A DNA stretch of 13,786 nucleotides from DASRCB01 sp035653295 (GTDB taxonomy: Bacteria; Acidobacteriota; Terriglobia; Bryobacterales; Bryobacteraceae), in NCBI GenBank assembly GCA_035653295.1, contig DASRCB010000338.1, forward strand, positions 1 to 13,786, given 5' to 3'. The notes under the pieces are model-generated. The model had not been told where the DNA came from. It worked only from the letters and a program-made list of their open reading frames with translations, and ran no database searches. Position numbers and translations under genes: made by a program. Below, in pieces: positions 1-10,232 of the stretch (within the stretch, counting starts at the first letter, position 1; each line of letters starts with the position of its first letter).

Positions 1-1372
1 CCAGCTTATTGTCAGACGGGAGCAGGGCGGCGTTGAATCCCCATTTCTCGAACGTCTTTTGCCAGCCATGGTCGGTCTCGATCATGGTCAGGTAATCGAT
101 GCCGAGATCCGCGTAATAATCGCTGCGGCCATCGATGAAGACGCGCTGGCGCGGCCAGAGGCGATAAAGCAGGTAGTCGCCCCAGTGGTCTGTGGTGAAC
201 AGGCGCGACCCGGTCAGCACGGTGGCGTCTCGCTGGACGATGCCGGCGGGAAACGCAGGTGAGAAGCTGATCGGGGCGGTCCAAAGCAGGATCGCGCACG
301 CCGCTCCCGCTCCCCATGGCGTAACGACAGAAAGAGACCGGCCGAGGTTATCCTCTTTGCTTACGGCCGGGAGCCACCGCGTGACTTCGCGGGCAATGAT
401 GGGAACCGCGATGATCACGAACACGGTGATGTTCCGCGCCGAGGTCACCGCCAGCCAGCCGAAGAAGGCGATCCATAACGGCTCCACGAACTGCCGCCGA
501 AGCAGCATCGCGACAGAGCAGACCGCTGCCACCCCCAGCAGCCCGAAGAAGACCTCGACATATCCGTTTCCGAGGAACGTCGCGGCCGGCGCGTACTCCT
601 GAACCATGTGCGCCGACGAGCCAAGGAAGCTGACGATATGCAGGTGCAGGTTGATGCCGTACGGGTTGATCAGGCTGGCGGCGCAGCACGCGGCCAGCAT
701 CGCATCCCAGCGCCGCGACTGCGTGAAGTTATGTTCCAGGAACGATCCCACGGCCAGGAGCCCGAGATATGCGAGCAGAACCACGAAGGCTCCGTGCAGG
801 TTGGTCCACAGCACCGTAAACGGGATCAGCATCCAGACAGCGCGCGTCGGGTTCCGGCGTTCCCGCGCAATGAACCAGGCCGCCAGCGCCGTGCACACCA
901 TGGTGAACAGGTGCGGACGCGCGAGGTAATGTATGGCCGCGGCGCGCATGCCCGCGAATACCAGCACCACCGAGAGCAGCATGTTCGCGCCGCGCTCGTA
1001 ACAATCGCGCAACTGCACCATCGGCCACGCGACCAACAGGATCGCGGACAGGAATGCCACCGCGGTCAGCCCCCACACCCGGTGCAGCGCCGAATAGATG
1101 ACGCAGCTCAACCACTCCACGCTGAACCACGCGCCGTCAGGCCGGGAGAACGAGTACAGGTCACTATGCGGCACACTGCCGTGCGCCAGAATGTAATCGC
1201 CGGTGCGGATGTGCAGGCCGGTGTTGGCGTCGCCCATGAAATGACTCCAGCTGTCCGGCTGGGCGCAAAAAAGCCAGAAGACGATGGCCACCAGGAGCAG
1301 GTCCCCGAGCGAGGGCAGCAGCATGCGGACGAAGGCATGGCTTCGAGGCAGCGCGATGGGCGACGTACTCAC
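1..1372 (-). CDS. Polytopic GT-C-like membrane protein, partial (C terminus off the left edge)
   Basis: Reading from a GTG at 1372, the frame is open for 457 codons and runs off the left edge. The start is chosen because GAGGGA sits five bases upstream; the ATGs at 1385 and 1376 are in other frames that stop early. The protein is strongly hydrophobic with many membrane spans and no cleavable signal. Visible motifs are GDANTGLHIRTGDYIL (about 47-62), ARPHLFT (151-157), WTNLHGAF (189-196), LINPYGI (234-240) and a late RLWPRQRVFIDGR (404-416). From memory, this pattern belongs to a widespread uncharacterised family with the general plan of GT-C glycosyltransferases (lipid-linked sugar donors, inner membrane). 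No catalytic residue can be assigned from the sequence alone, so glycosyl transfer is an inference. The family usually continues past the VFIDGR segment, so part of the C terminus is probably missing. The gene diverges from the lipoprotein gene at 1445. Confidence 0.8.
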   Translation of the reverse strand, partial: MSTSPIALPRSHAFVRMLLPSLGDLLLVAIVFWLFCAQPDSWSHFMGDANTGLHIRTGDYILAHGSVPHSDLYSFSRPDGAWFSVEWLSCVIYSALHRVWGLTAVAFLSAILLVAWPMVQLRDCYERGANMLLSVVLVFAGMRAAAIHYLARPHLFTMVCTALAAWFIARERRNPTRAVWMLIPFTVLWTNLHGAFVVLLAYLGLLAVGSFLEHNFTQSRRWDAMLAACCAASLINPYGINLHLHIVSFLGSSAHMVQEYAPAATFLGNGYVEVFFGLLGVAAVCSVAMLLRRQFVEPLWIAFFGWLAVTSARNITVFVIIAVPIIAREVTRWLPAVSKEDNLGRSLSVVTPWGAGAACAILLWTAPISFSPAFPAGIVQRDATVLTGSRLFTTDHWGDYLLYRLWPRQRVFIDGRSDYYADLGIDYLTMIETDHGWQKTFEKWGFNAALLPSDNKL

Positions 1373-1377
1373 TCATA

Positions 1378-1383
1378 TCCCTC
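1378..1383 (-). promoter_or_regulatory. Shine-Dalgarno site deciding the GTG start at 1372
   Basis: GAGGGA on the minus strand is followed by five bases (TATGA) and then GTG. It selects the GTG at 1372, the only nearby start in the long open frame of the membrane protein. Confidence 0.6.
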
Positions 1384-1444
1384 ATCGACCCTTTATCGAG
1401 AACGCTTTAGCAGCGGCGCTGCGTCCACTTCGGTGGAGGCCCCG

Positions 1445-1744
1445 ATGCGAACTCTGCTCATGCTCACAGCCTGCGTGCTGGTCACCGCCTGCGGTCCGCG
1501 GGACCGCGCCAACAAAGGCTATCCCGGCAGCACGAATACCGGAACGAAGCAGGCGGCGCAGGGCGCCCGAAGCGCTCCCGGCGCCAATCCCGGCTCCGTG
1601 ACGGGGAACATTGCCGGGAACGGGGCCACCGTGCGCGACCCCCATCCGCAGGGCAGCGCACAATCGCCCCAGGAGGGCGTCACCGGTCCCGGAGGGACAT
1701 CCCCGGCGGGCCGCCCGGGCGCGGTCCAGCCCGCGCAGCATTAG
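1445..1744 (+). CDS. Small low-complexity lipoprotein
   Basis: A 99-aa protein starting at an ATG with GGAGG five bases upstream (1435-1439). The N terminus MRTLLMLTACVLVTAC is a short lipoprotein signal with lipobox V13-T14-A15-C16; an earlier L7-T8-A9-C10 also fits the pattern but leaves too short a hydrophobic stretch. After the lipidated Cys, the mature part (about 84 aa) is rich in Gly, Pro, Ala, Ser, Asn, Gln and Thr, has very few hydrophobic residues and shows no fold I recognise. It is probably a disordered tether at the inner or outer membrane. The open frame continues upstream to 608, but that part is antisense to the membrane-protein gene and is not coding. The stop lies only 12 bases from the stop of the convergent receiver gene, with no hairpin terminator between them. 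Function unknown. Confidence 0.72.
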   Translation: MRTLLMLTACVLVTACGPRDRANKGYPGSTNTGTKQAAQGARSAPGANPGSVTGNIAGNGATVRDPHPQGSAQSPQEGVTGPGGTSPAGRPGAVQPAQH

Positions 1745-1756
1745 CCCCGGCGTCTG

Positions 1757-2145
1757 TCAGACCAGCCGGGATTCGCGCAGTTGTTCCAGCAGCTTTGCCT
1801 TATCGATGGGTTTGAAGAGGTAGGCGTCGCACAAGCCATGGAACGCCTCGATCACGCTCTTCATCTGGTCGAGCGCGGTCGTCATGAAAATCCTCGAGCC
1901 CTGAGACGAGAGAATTCCCCGCGCTTCCTCCACCGCTCGAATCCGCCGCAAGGCCTCATAGCCGTCCATTTCCGGCATCATGATGTCCAGGCAGATCAGG
2001 TTATAGGGTTCACCGGCGGCGAGAGCGGCTTCCGCGGCCTTGACCGCCTCGCGGCCGTTCACCGCAATGTGAACCGCGCCGTACCGTTTCAGGATTTCCT
2101 GCAGCAGTAACCTGCTGACGAAGTCATCCTCCACAATCAGGGTTT

Positions 2146-2149
<4 letters not shown>
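1757..2149 (-). CDS. Stand-alone response-regulator receiver protein
   Basis: A 130-aa single REC domain with no output domain. Conserved receiver positions are visible: acidic pair E7-D8-D9 (LIVEDD), phosphoacceptor D55 in LICLDIMMPEMDG, Thr at the end of beta-4 (FMTT, about 90-91) and K113 in LFKPID. A longer reading from 2230 would add 27 residues unlike any receiver, so the ATG at 2149 is preferred. That ATG overlaps the stop of the upstream hybrid kinase (ATGA, 2149-2146). No strong ribosome-binding site is seen, so the gene is probably translated by coupling to the kinase. It is the natural phosphorelay partner of that kinase. Lacking a DNA-binding or enzymatic domain, it may act through protein contacts, as CheY and Spo0F do. 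Specific function unknown. Confidence 0.9.
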
Positions 2150-5316
<3,167 letters not shown>

Positions 5317-5394
5317 GGTGTTTGCGCCGATGCAGCGCGACAGCGCTGCTCTGTTTGCCTTATCGGCGCGTGCGGCGCGGGCTTGATCGAAGCT

Positions 5395-6552
5395 TTACAG
5401 CAGCAGGCCGGCCACGCTCACCAGGGCAGGGAACAGCGCCCACGAAACCAGCATCCCGCGGTCGATCAGCAATCCTGCGACAAACGGCGACACGATTTGC
5501 GCCACCGACATCAGGCTCTGGTTGAGCCCGAGCACCGCGCCGGTGTTCCCGCGCCCTGCTGCCTGCGTGATCAGACTGGTGAGCGCCGGGCGCAGCGGGC
5601 CGCTGCCGATGGAAGACACCGCCACCACGGCGAGCAGCAGCGCGATGCTGTAGGTCCAGCCCAGCGCCGCGGCCGTGATCGCGCTCACCGCGAACCCGAT
5701 GCGCACCAGCCTGCGCTCGCCGAACCAGCGCACCAGCGGACCGACCAGCCCGCCCTGCACGAACGCTCCGATGAACCCCGACCACGCATAGACGTATCCC
5801 ACCTCGCGCGTGCCGAACGGATGCCCGTGCCAGGTGAAACGCCGCTCCGCGAACAGCGCGAAGCCCGCCATGAATGCCGCGAATGAAGTGGAGAACGCGA
5901 AGAACTGCCACAGCAGCGGTCCCAGCTCAGGCTGGCGGAAGAAGCGGATGTAATTGCCCCAGTCGAGCAGCGCCAGCCGTCGCGGCTCTGCTTCGCCTGC
6001 CGGCTCGGGCCGGTGTGAAGGCAGCAGGAAGAAGGTACAGGCGATGCTGGTGGCGGACAGCCCCGCCGCCACGTATATCGGCGCGGCGAAGCCGTACTGC
6101 ACCAGGTATCCCGAAATCGCCGGCCCGAACAGGAAGCCGACCCCGAAAGCCACGCCGATCACCCCGAACGCTTTGGCGCGCTTCGCCGGTTCAGTGACGT
6201 CGGAGATGTACGCCTGCGCGAGGGAAATGTTTCCCGCTGTCAGTCCATCAATGACCCGTGAAAGAAAAACGAGCCAGAGCGACCAGGCATTGGCCAGGAT
6301 CAGGAAGCCCAGGAATGTTCCCGCCTGGCTGACCAACAGCAGCGGACGGCGCCCCATGCGGTCCGACATTCGGCCCAGCAGCGGCCCGGAGACGAGTTGG
6401 CAGGCGGCATAAGTCGAGATCAGCAGCCCGACCACCGTCGGCGACGCGCCAAAATGCTCCGCATAAAACGGCAGCAGGGGGTACATGATGGTGAGCCCCA
6501 GCACATCGACGGCGACGATGAGAAAAATCGGAAGGAGAGGGGAGCGCTGCAG
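5395..6552 (-). CDS. MFS transporter, drug-efflux (TetA-like) type, unusual start
   Basis: An inner-membrane transporter of about 12 helices, 385 aa if begun at CTG 6552. The first helix reads SPLLPIFLIVAVDVLGLTI and continues MYPLLPFYAEHFGAS, the usual TetA-like N terminus with a conserved Asp. Motif A (GRMSDRMGRR) follows between helices 2 and 3. Proton-coupled efflux is typical of this family, but the substrate cannot be read from sequence. Start: the first GTG in frame (6504) would cut helix 1 in half and drop its Asp. Upstream of it there is no ATG, GTG or TTG before the in-frame TAA at 6558-6556. CTG 6552 is therefore given here as the best fit, with 6504 the conventional alternative. 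The protein ends abruptly within helix 12 (SVAGLLL). The gene diverges from the gene at 6593 and lies upstream of the hybrid kinase. Confidence 0.85.
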   Translation of the reverse strand: MQRSPLLPIFLIVAVDVLGLTIMYPLLPFYAEHFGASPTVVGLLISTYAACQLVSGPLLGRMSDRMGRRPLLLVSQAGTFLGFLILANAWSLWLVFLSRVIDGLTAGNISLAQAYISDVTEPAKRAKAFGVIGVAFGVGFLFGPAISGYLVQYGFAAPIYVAAGLSATSIACTFFLLPSHRPEPAGEAEPRRLALLDWGNYIRFFRQPELGPLLWQFFAFSTSFAAFMAGFALFAERRFTWHGHPFGTREVGYVYAWSGFIGAFVQGGLVGPLVRWFGERRLVRIGFAVSAITAAALGWTYSIALLLAVVAVSSIGSGPLRPALTSLITQAAGRGNTGAVLGLNQSLMSVAQIVSPFVAGLLIDRGMLVSWALFPALVSVAGLLL

Positions 6553-6592
6553 AAATTATGATGGTAACAGAAGCGCTTCGGGAGGCGCGCAA

Positions 6593-7162
6593 ATGGCCGA
6601 TCAACTCTATTTGTCGTGCTGGGTGCGCGGCTTCACGGAAAACAACATGCTGCGCTGGTTCGAGAAGCTGCTGCGCACCTTCCCGTTCTCACGGCTGGCG
6701 CGCAATCCATCCACGCTGAAAATCACGCCGGTGGAGTTCACCGTCCCACCCGTTCTGGAGCGGCCCTTCGAAACCCCGCTGCAGATCTCCGAGGTGATCA
6801 TCGCGTCGAAAGAGTTTCTCAATGTCGATTGCTGTTACCAGCTCGACACCTTCTGGGACCTGTGGCAGTACGACGGTTCGGAGTGGGCCGTGGCGCCCTC
6901 GCGCGCTTCGCTGTTCTGCTTCGGGCCGGAGTTCGAGAAAGACCTCGGCGAGCACCTGCGCATCGACTTCGGCGTGGACGCGAACTACCTGCCGCATCCC
7001 GATCTGCCGGGTTCGGCCAAAATGGTCGAGTCGAATATCCGCAGTCTGCTGAAGCTGGTCCATGATGTGGACGACGCGCTCAACGTGGAACGCCGCCAGC
7101 TGTGGACCGAATCGGGAGATAATTTCGCGGAGCGGCTTCAGCAGGCGCTCTCGGAAGCGTGA
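6593..7162 (+). CDS. Conserved hypothetical protein, 189 aa
   Basis: The start is the ATG at 6593, with GGGAGG (6580-6585) seven bases upstream; the open frame back to 6485 is antisense to the MFS gene and is not used. The protein is soluble, with no signal or membrane span, and has a balanced, aromatic-rich composition typical of a folded domain: LYLSCWVRGFTENNMLRWFE at the start, LKITPVEFTVPPVLERPF (42-59), a central VDCCYQLDTFWDLWQYDG (78-95) and a charged helical C terminus (about 140-189). I do not recognise a family or catalytic motif. I have an impression of similar proteins in acidobacterial genomes but cannot confirm it. Its last 25 bases overlap the 3' end of the convergent receiver gene. 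Confidence 0.8.
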   Translation: MADQLYLSCWVRGFTENNMLRWFEKLLRTFPFSRLARNPSTLKITPVEFTVPPVLERPFETPLQISEVIIASKEFLNVDCCYQLDTFWDLWQYDGSEWAVAPSRASLFCFGPEFEKDLGEHLRIDFGVDANYLPHPDLPGSAKMVESNIRSLLKLVHDVDDALNVERRQLWTESGDNFAERLQQALSEA

Positions 7163-7548
7163 CCGTTCCGGGCCATGCGCTCCTCGATCTGCCGCACCGA
7201 ATCAAGCAGCATGCGCGGCAGGAACGGCTTCTGCAGGAAATCCAGACGGCGGCGGACGCTCTCCGGAAACCGCTCCACGTTCAGCGGCAGGCCGCTGAGC
7301 AGCAGCATGTGCACATCGGCGCTCAGCTCCGCCAGCCGCTTTACCAGCTCCACCCCGGACAGCTCGGGCATGGTGACATCGGCGATGACCAGTTGAAATC
7401 TCTGGGGATCGGCCCCGAAATGGGCCAGCGCGTCGAGCGGCTGATCGAAGGCCTCGGTTTCATAACCGTTGCGCGTCAGAAAGTTCTCCACCAGGCGCAG
7501 CAGGGGCGCTTCGTCATCGACAAGAAGAACCCTGCGGGGCTTCACCAT
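7138..7548 (-). CDS. Stand-alone receiver protein, coupled to the outer-membrane barrel gene
   Basis: A 136-aa REC-only protein: D11-D12-E13 (LLVDDE), phosphoacceptor D57 in VIADVTMPELSG, Ser85 in LLLSG at the switch position and K107 in FLQKPF. The fold is full length, followed by a short charged tail (about 120-136) with no output domain. The ATG at 7548 overlaps the barrel gene stop by seven bases (ATGGTGA) and no good ribosome-binding site is visible, which points to translation re-initiation. The LLLSG and FLQKPF style resembles receivers paired with hybrid kinases (an impression from motif style), but no kinase is adjacent. The gene overlaps the 3' end of the gene at 6593-7162 by 25 bases on the opposite strand. 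Confidence 0.9.
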   Translation of the reverse strand: MVKPRRVLLVDDEAPLLRLVENFLTRNGYETEAFDQPLDALAHFGADPQRFQLVIADVTMPELSGVELVKRLAELSADVHMLLLSGLPLNVERFPESVRRRLDFLQKPFLPRMLLDSVRQIEERMARNGHASESAC

Positions 7549-8879
7549 ATGGCCAGCGGCCGCTCGCCGCTGGTGTAAGCGACCCCCAGGGACACGCGGT
7601 TCTCGTTCTTGCGATACGCGGCGCCCTGCGTGGTGTAGTGATAGAAGTCGTACCGCAGCTCGCCGTGCAGATTCCCGTGAATGCGGTAGGTAGCCCCCAG
7701 GCCGCCGCTTTCAGACTCGAATTTTCCGATCGTCTGCTGCCCGACGCTCGACAGGCTCGAATATGCGGCCATCGTACTCAGGCTCAGCCGCCTGGAGCCT
7801 ACAAGCGAATAGTTCAGATATGCGTTGTTCTCGCGCGAGGTGAGGTATACGCCGTTACCCGGGCTGACTGTCATGGCGCCGCCCAGATCCACCGCGGACC
7901 GGCGGAACCGCCGTGTGATGCGCACCACCCCTTCCGGAACCCAAACGGTTCGATCGGAGGTGGTGATCGTGTAGTTGCGGCCGATGATGACGGCGATCGC
8001 CGGATCCACGGGGCGCTGGATGAGCCCCAGCGTGTGTACGTACATCGCGCCGCCCTGCGTTTCGAAGGTCCAGTTGCGGCCAAGGTCCATGGACCATCCG
8101 GCCGCGGCCGTATTCATCGTCGAATACCCGAAGGCGCGCTGATAATCGAACTGCATGATCTGCCACGTCAGGTAAACCTTCTGCCGCCGGGTCAGGCGGT
8201 ATACGGCATCCCCGCGGCCCTGCGCGCCCCGCATGCTGGCCAGAGCGCTGGAGCGGTAATCGGTCAGAAATCCCACGCCGCCCACACCGAAGGATAGTCG
8301 CGCGGTTTTCTGCCAGTACACTTCTCCACTTGTTTCCGCGAAGTAGTTCTGATTGTCGAAGAGCTGGTTCTGAGGAACGCCGATCAGGTCCGCGTTTCGG
8401 ATGGGCACAAACGCCAGCTGCCCATAGCTCAGCGAAGTCTCGCCGGCAATCGTGTTCAGCTCAAAATTAACGTGGTGGGAGATTGTATGCCGCCAGTCGA
8501 GCTGCAGCAGCTGATCGGAGCCGTCAAAGTAGGAATTCGGCGTGTAGTGGCGAATGTGGCCGGTATAATCGAGGCTCAGAAAATCGCGCGACCAGGTCCT
8601 GCTGCCGACCACTCCGCCGCCCGCTTCGATGCCTTCTTCGCCGACCGACTGTACCTGGCCGTTCGGGCCCACGGAGATGCCGTTCAGTCCGGAATCGTAG
8701 ATGCCGGTCAGATCGCCCCAGAACTGGAAATCCACCAGGCGCCCCGCGCGTTGCCCCGTCGTATTGGTTCCACCGCGGCTGATGACCTCCGGTCCCGAGT
8801 ACGTATCCGAGGTATTCAACTGGGCGTATGCGCAGGCCGTAAGTGCCATCGAAATCAAAAAGATACGCGAATTCGACAA
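7542..8879 (-). CDS. Putative outer-membrane beta-barrel protein
   Basis: About 445 aa. The TTG at 8879 is preferred because GGGAGG lies five bases before it and the resulting N terminus is a clean signal, MSNSRIFLISMALTACAYAQ, with likely signal peptidase I cleavage after AYA. The longer TTG at 8903 would add eight unhelpful residues. L-T-A-C within the signal also matches a lipobox, so lipidation cannot be excluded. The mature protein is rich in alternating polar/hydrophobic strands with many Tyr, Gly, Ser, Asn and Thr and aromatic girdles (for example NFELNTIAGETSLSYGQLAF, and VYLTWQIMQFDYQRAF). It has no Cys and no long helix, and fits a barrel of perhaps 16-20 strands. It ends with ...SLGVAYTSGERPLAIW, with a terminal aromatic as many barrels have. 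No porin or TonB-receptor signature is seen, so substrate and role are unknown. It is cotranslated with the receiver gene downstream. Confidence 0.75.
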   Translation of the reverse strand: MSNSRIFLISMALTACAYAQLNTSDTYSGPEVISRGGTNTTGQRAGRLVDFQFWGDLTGIYDSGLNGISVGPNGQVQSVGEEGIEAGGGVVGSRTWSRDFLSLDYTGHIRHYTPNSYFDGSDQLLQLDWRHTISHHVNFELNTIAGETSLSYGQLAFVPIRNADLIGVPQNQLFDNQNYFAETSGEVYWQKTARLSFGVGGVGFLTDYRSSALASMRGAQGRGDAVYRLTRRQKVYLTWQIMQFDYQRAFGYSTMNTAAAGWSMDLGRNWTFETQGGAMYVHTLGLIQRPVDPAIAVIIGRNYTITTSDRTVWVPEGVVRITRRFRRSAVDLGGAMTVSPGNGVYLTSRENNAYLNYSLVGSRRLSLSTMAAYSSLSSVGQQTIGKFESESGGLGATYRIHGNLHGELRYDFYHYTTQGAAYRKNENRVSLGVAYTSGERPLAIW

Positions 8880-8884
8880 TGCTG

Positions 8885-8890
8885 CCTCCC
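8885..8890 (-). promoter_or_regulatory. Shine-Dalgarno site deciding the TTG start at 8879
   Basis: GGGAGG on the minus strand, five bases before TTG 8879. It favours this TTG over the in-frame TTG at 8903, which has no such site. Confidence 0.6.
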
Positions 8891-9005
8891 GAGCCTGCCC
8901 CAATCCAGGCGCCTTTACTTAAAGCAAGTCTGACGCGACCGGTTCGCCCAAGTCAAGCGTGGCGGCCTGCCGGTCAACGGTAAAGAGACGCGAGCACAGT
9001 ACTTT

Positions 9006-10037
9006 TCAGCACGTTTCCGCGAGCCGGCGCGCGCGCTGGGCCACAATCGCCAACGATTCCCCGAATCGCGCCGCCCGCGTGTTTGCCAGCAGCATTTCCC
9101 AATGAACCCGGCCGTAAATCACCTTCATAGCGCTGTCGGAAAGGTTCACCTCGCCAGCCCACATGCGCCGCTTGAATTCCTGAAACGAGGGCACGCTCTC
9201 ACTCCAGTCGACACTGGCGCCTGAGGATCCGAGGAGCAGGAAGGCCATCGCATAGAACATATGTACGATCTGCCGCATGAGGAAGAAGCGAGCTCGTTGG
9301 TATTCATCGGCCGGCTGTCCAAAATACTTGTTCAAGTAGCGCGATTCCTCATCGTCGTTTGTGACCACCAGATTCGCCGCCACGGCCAGGTCGGCGTACC
9401 GATCGTTCAGGAATGCGGCTTCCCAGTCGACCAGCCACACGCGGTCGCCGTCAAAAAGAATGTTGTCGGGCTTGAACAGGTCATTGTGACTCGAAACCAT
9501 GTCCGCGCGGTCGCGTGGATAGACTGCCGATACCTCCGCGTAACGAGCAAACAGTTCCTCTTTTTGGTCCTGGGAGAGAACGTTTGCGTCCTGGAACTTT
9601 GTCACGAAGTCATCCAGAGCAGGGCCTTCGTTCATCAGGAACGTGCACGAGGTGTTGATACGTGCCGGGATTTCGGGAAATGGCGGCAGCGCATGCAGCC
9701 GCCGCAGCACGCGCGGCGCCCGAACCAGCGCTTCGCTGACCGGCAAGGGGACAGCCTCTATGAAATCCGTGATGCAGACCCGGTCTTCCGTGTTTGTGTA
9801 CCAGACCTTCGGCGCCAGACCCGCTTCAGCCGCCGCCCTCATACACGCGAAATGTCGCGTGGCGTCGTCGGAGCGCATGATGACGCGCAGCAGGTACGGG
9901 CGCCCTCGAACCATGATCCGATACTTCAGGGTCATGGGAAGACCCTTCATCACTCTCCGGATGTCTTCGAATTCGCTGACGCCGAAAGCTTCCCGCAATG
10001 CCCGCGTTACGGCTTCGCTCTTTTCCTGGGGAATCAT
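9006..10037 (-). CDS. APH/choline-kinase-fold phosphotransferase
   Basis: A 343-aa soluble kinase-like protein. The start ATG 10037 has a strong GAGGAGG five bases upstream. The catalytic loop is HNDLFKPDNILF, with catalytic D186 and metal-binding N192 (H-x-D-x5-N pattern, H184), followed by the DFG-like D204 in VWLVDWEAAF. The N-lobe (about 1-95) includes YRIMVRGRPYLLRVIM, where R51 (LLRVIM) occupies the place of the usual ATP-anchoring Lys of this fold. The LVDWE-x2-F-x-NDRYADLA pattern (about 202-218) looks closer to choline/ethanolamine kinase and LicA-like enzymes than to clinical aminoglycoside phosphotransferases, so a small alcohol or amino-alcohol substrate is the likelier inference. 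The C-terminal half is helical. Some sections are visibly less GC-rich than the neighbours (28 G/C of 60 in 9541-9600). No cognate pathway gene is adjacent. Confidence 0.82.
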   Translation of the reverse strand: MIPQEKSEAVTRALREAFGVSEFEDIRRVMKGLPMTLKYRIMVRGRPYLLRVIMRSDDATRHFACMRAAAEAGLAPKVWYTNTEDRVCITDFIEAVPLPVSEALVRAPRVLRRLHALPPFPEIPARINTSCTFLMNEGPALDDFVTKFQDANVLSQDQKEELFARYAEVSAVYPRDRADMVSSHNDLFKPDNILFDGDRVWLVDWEAAFLNDRYADLAVAANLVVTNDDEESRYLNKYFGQPADEYQRARFFLMRQIVHMFYAMAFLLLGSSGASVDWSESVPSFQEFKRRMWAGEVNLSDSAMKVIYGRVHWEMLLANTRAARFGESLAIVAQRARRLAETC

Positions 10038-10057
10038 GGACTCCTCCTCGCCTGACG

Positions 10058-10063
10058 ATCATA
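10058..10063 (-). promoter_or_regulatory. Possible -10 element of the phosphotransferase gene
   Basis: TATGAT on the minus strand (five of six bases match TATAAT), 20 bases before the ATG at 10037. Transcription starting near 10051 would give a short leader containing the GAGGAGG site. No convincing -35 box is seen at 16-18 bases. Confidence 0.3.
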
Positions 10064-10216
10064 ACGGCAGGTCGGAAGAAAATCCAGTCTTGTTTTCAAC
10101 CACTTAGATTTGCTACCCTGAAATTGGCGGTAAGCAAAAAAGATGTCCGGACGCCGGCGCCGGGCAACGCGGTTCCGTTCGTCCTGCCTCGCGCGCGCAG
10201 GCCCTGCGCTCCTCAG

Positions 10217-10232
10217 ATACAGTAGCCTGTAT
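10217..10232 (+). promoter_or_regulatory. Inverted repeat over the WYL gene start: candidate autoregulatory operator
   Basis: ATACAG-TAGC-CTGTAT: two perfect 6-base arms around a 4-base spacer. The right arm includes the first two bases of the start codon at 10231, and the left arm contains a -10-like TACAGT. A regulator bound here would block transcription of the WYL gene. Autoregulation is an inference from position; I recall no published site with this sequence. Confidence 0.45.
10218..10223 (+). promoter_or_regulatory. Possible -10 element for a leaderless WYL-gene mRNA
   Basis: TACAGT (four of six bases match TATAAT) ends seven bases before the ATG at 10231, so transcription could begin at the start codon. 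The ATG has no Shine-Dalgarno site, which fits a leaderless message. No good -35 box is visible. Confidence 0.3.

Noticed and set aside
608..1444. Long N-terminal extension of the lipoprotein frame
   Set aside because: It lies antisense to the membrane-protein gene, is Arg/His/Gln-rich, and would bury the lipoprotein signal and its SD site.
1745..1756. Terminator between the convergent lipoprotein and receiver genes
   Set aside because: Only 12 bases are available and no stem with a T-run is present.
7638..8297. 219-aa plus-strand frame opposite the barrel gene
   Set aside because: The barrel frame has a signal peptide, SD site and strand pattern; the shadow has none of these.
8934..8956. 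TTGACT -35-like hexamer upstream of the barrel gene
   Set aside because: No -10-like hexamer is found 16-18 bases downstream.
9006..10037. Aminoglycoside-resistance gene
   Set aside because: The fold matches, but the motif details fit choline-kinase-like relatives better and there is no resistance or mobile context.
9261..10055. 264-aa plus-strand frame opposite the phosphotransferase gene
   Set aside because: The minus strand has a full catalytic motif set and a strong SD site.
10154..10163. CCGGCGCCGG palindrome between the phosphotransferase and WYL genes
   Set aside because: Short G/C-only palindromes are expected by chance in such GC-rich DNA, and it is not aligned with any promoter element.
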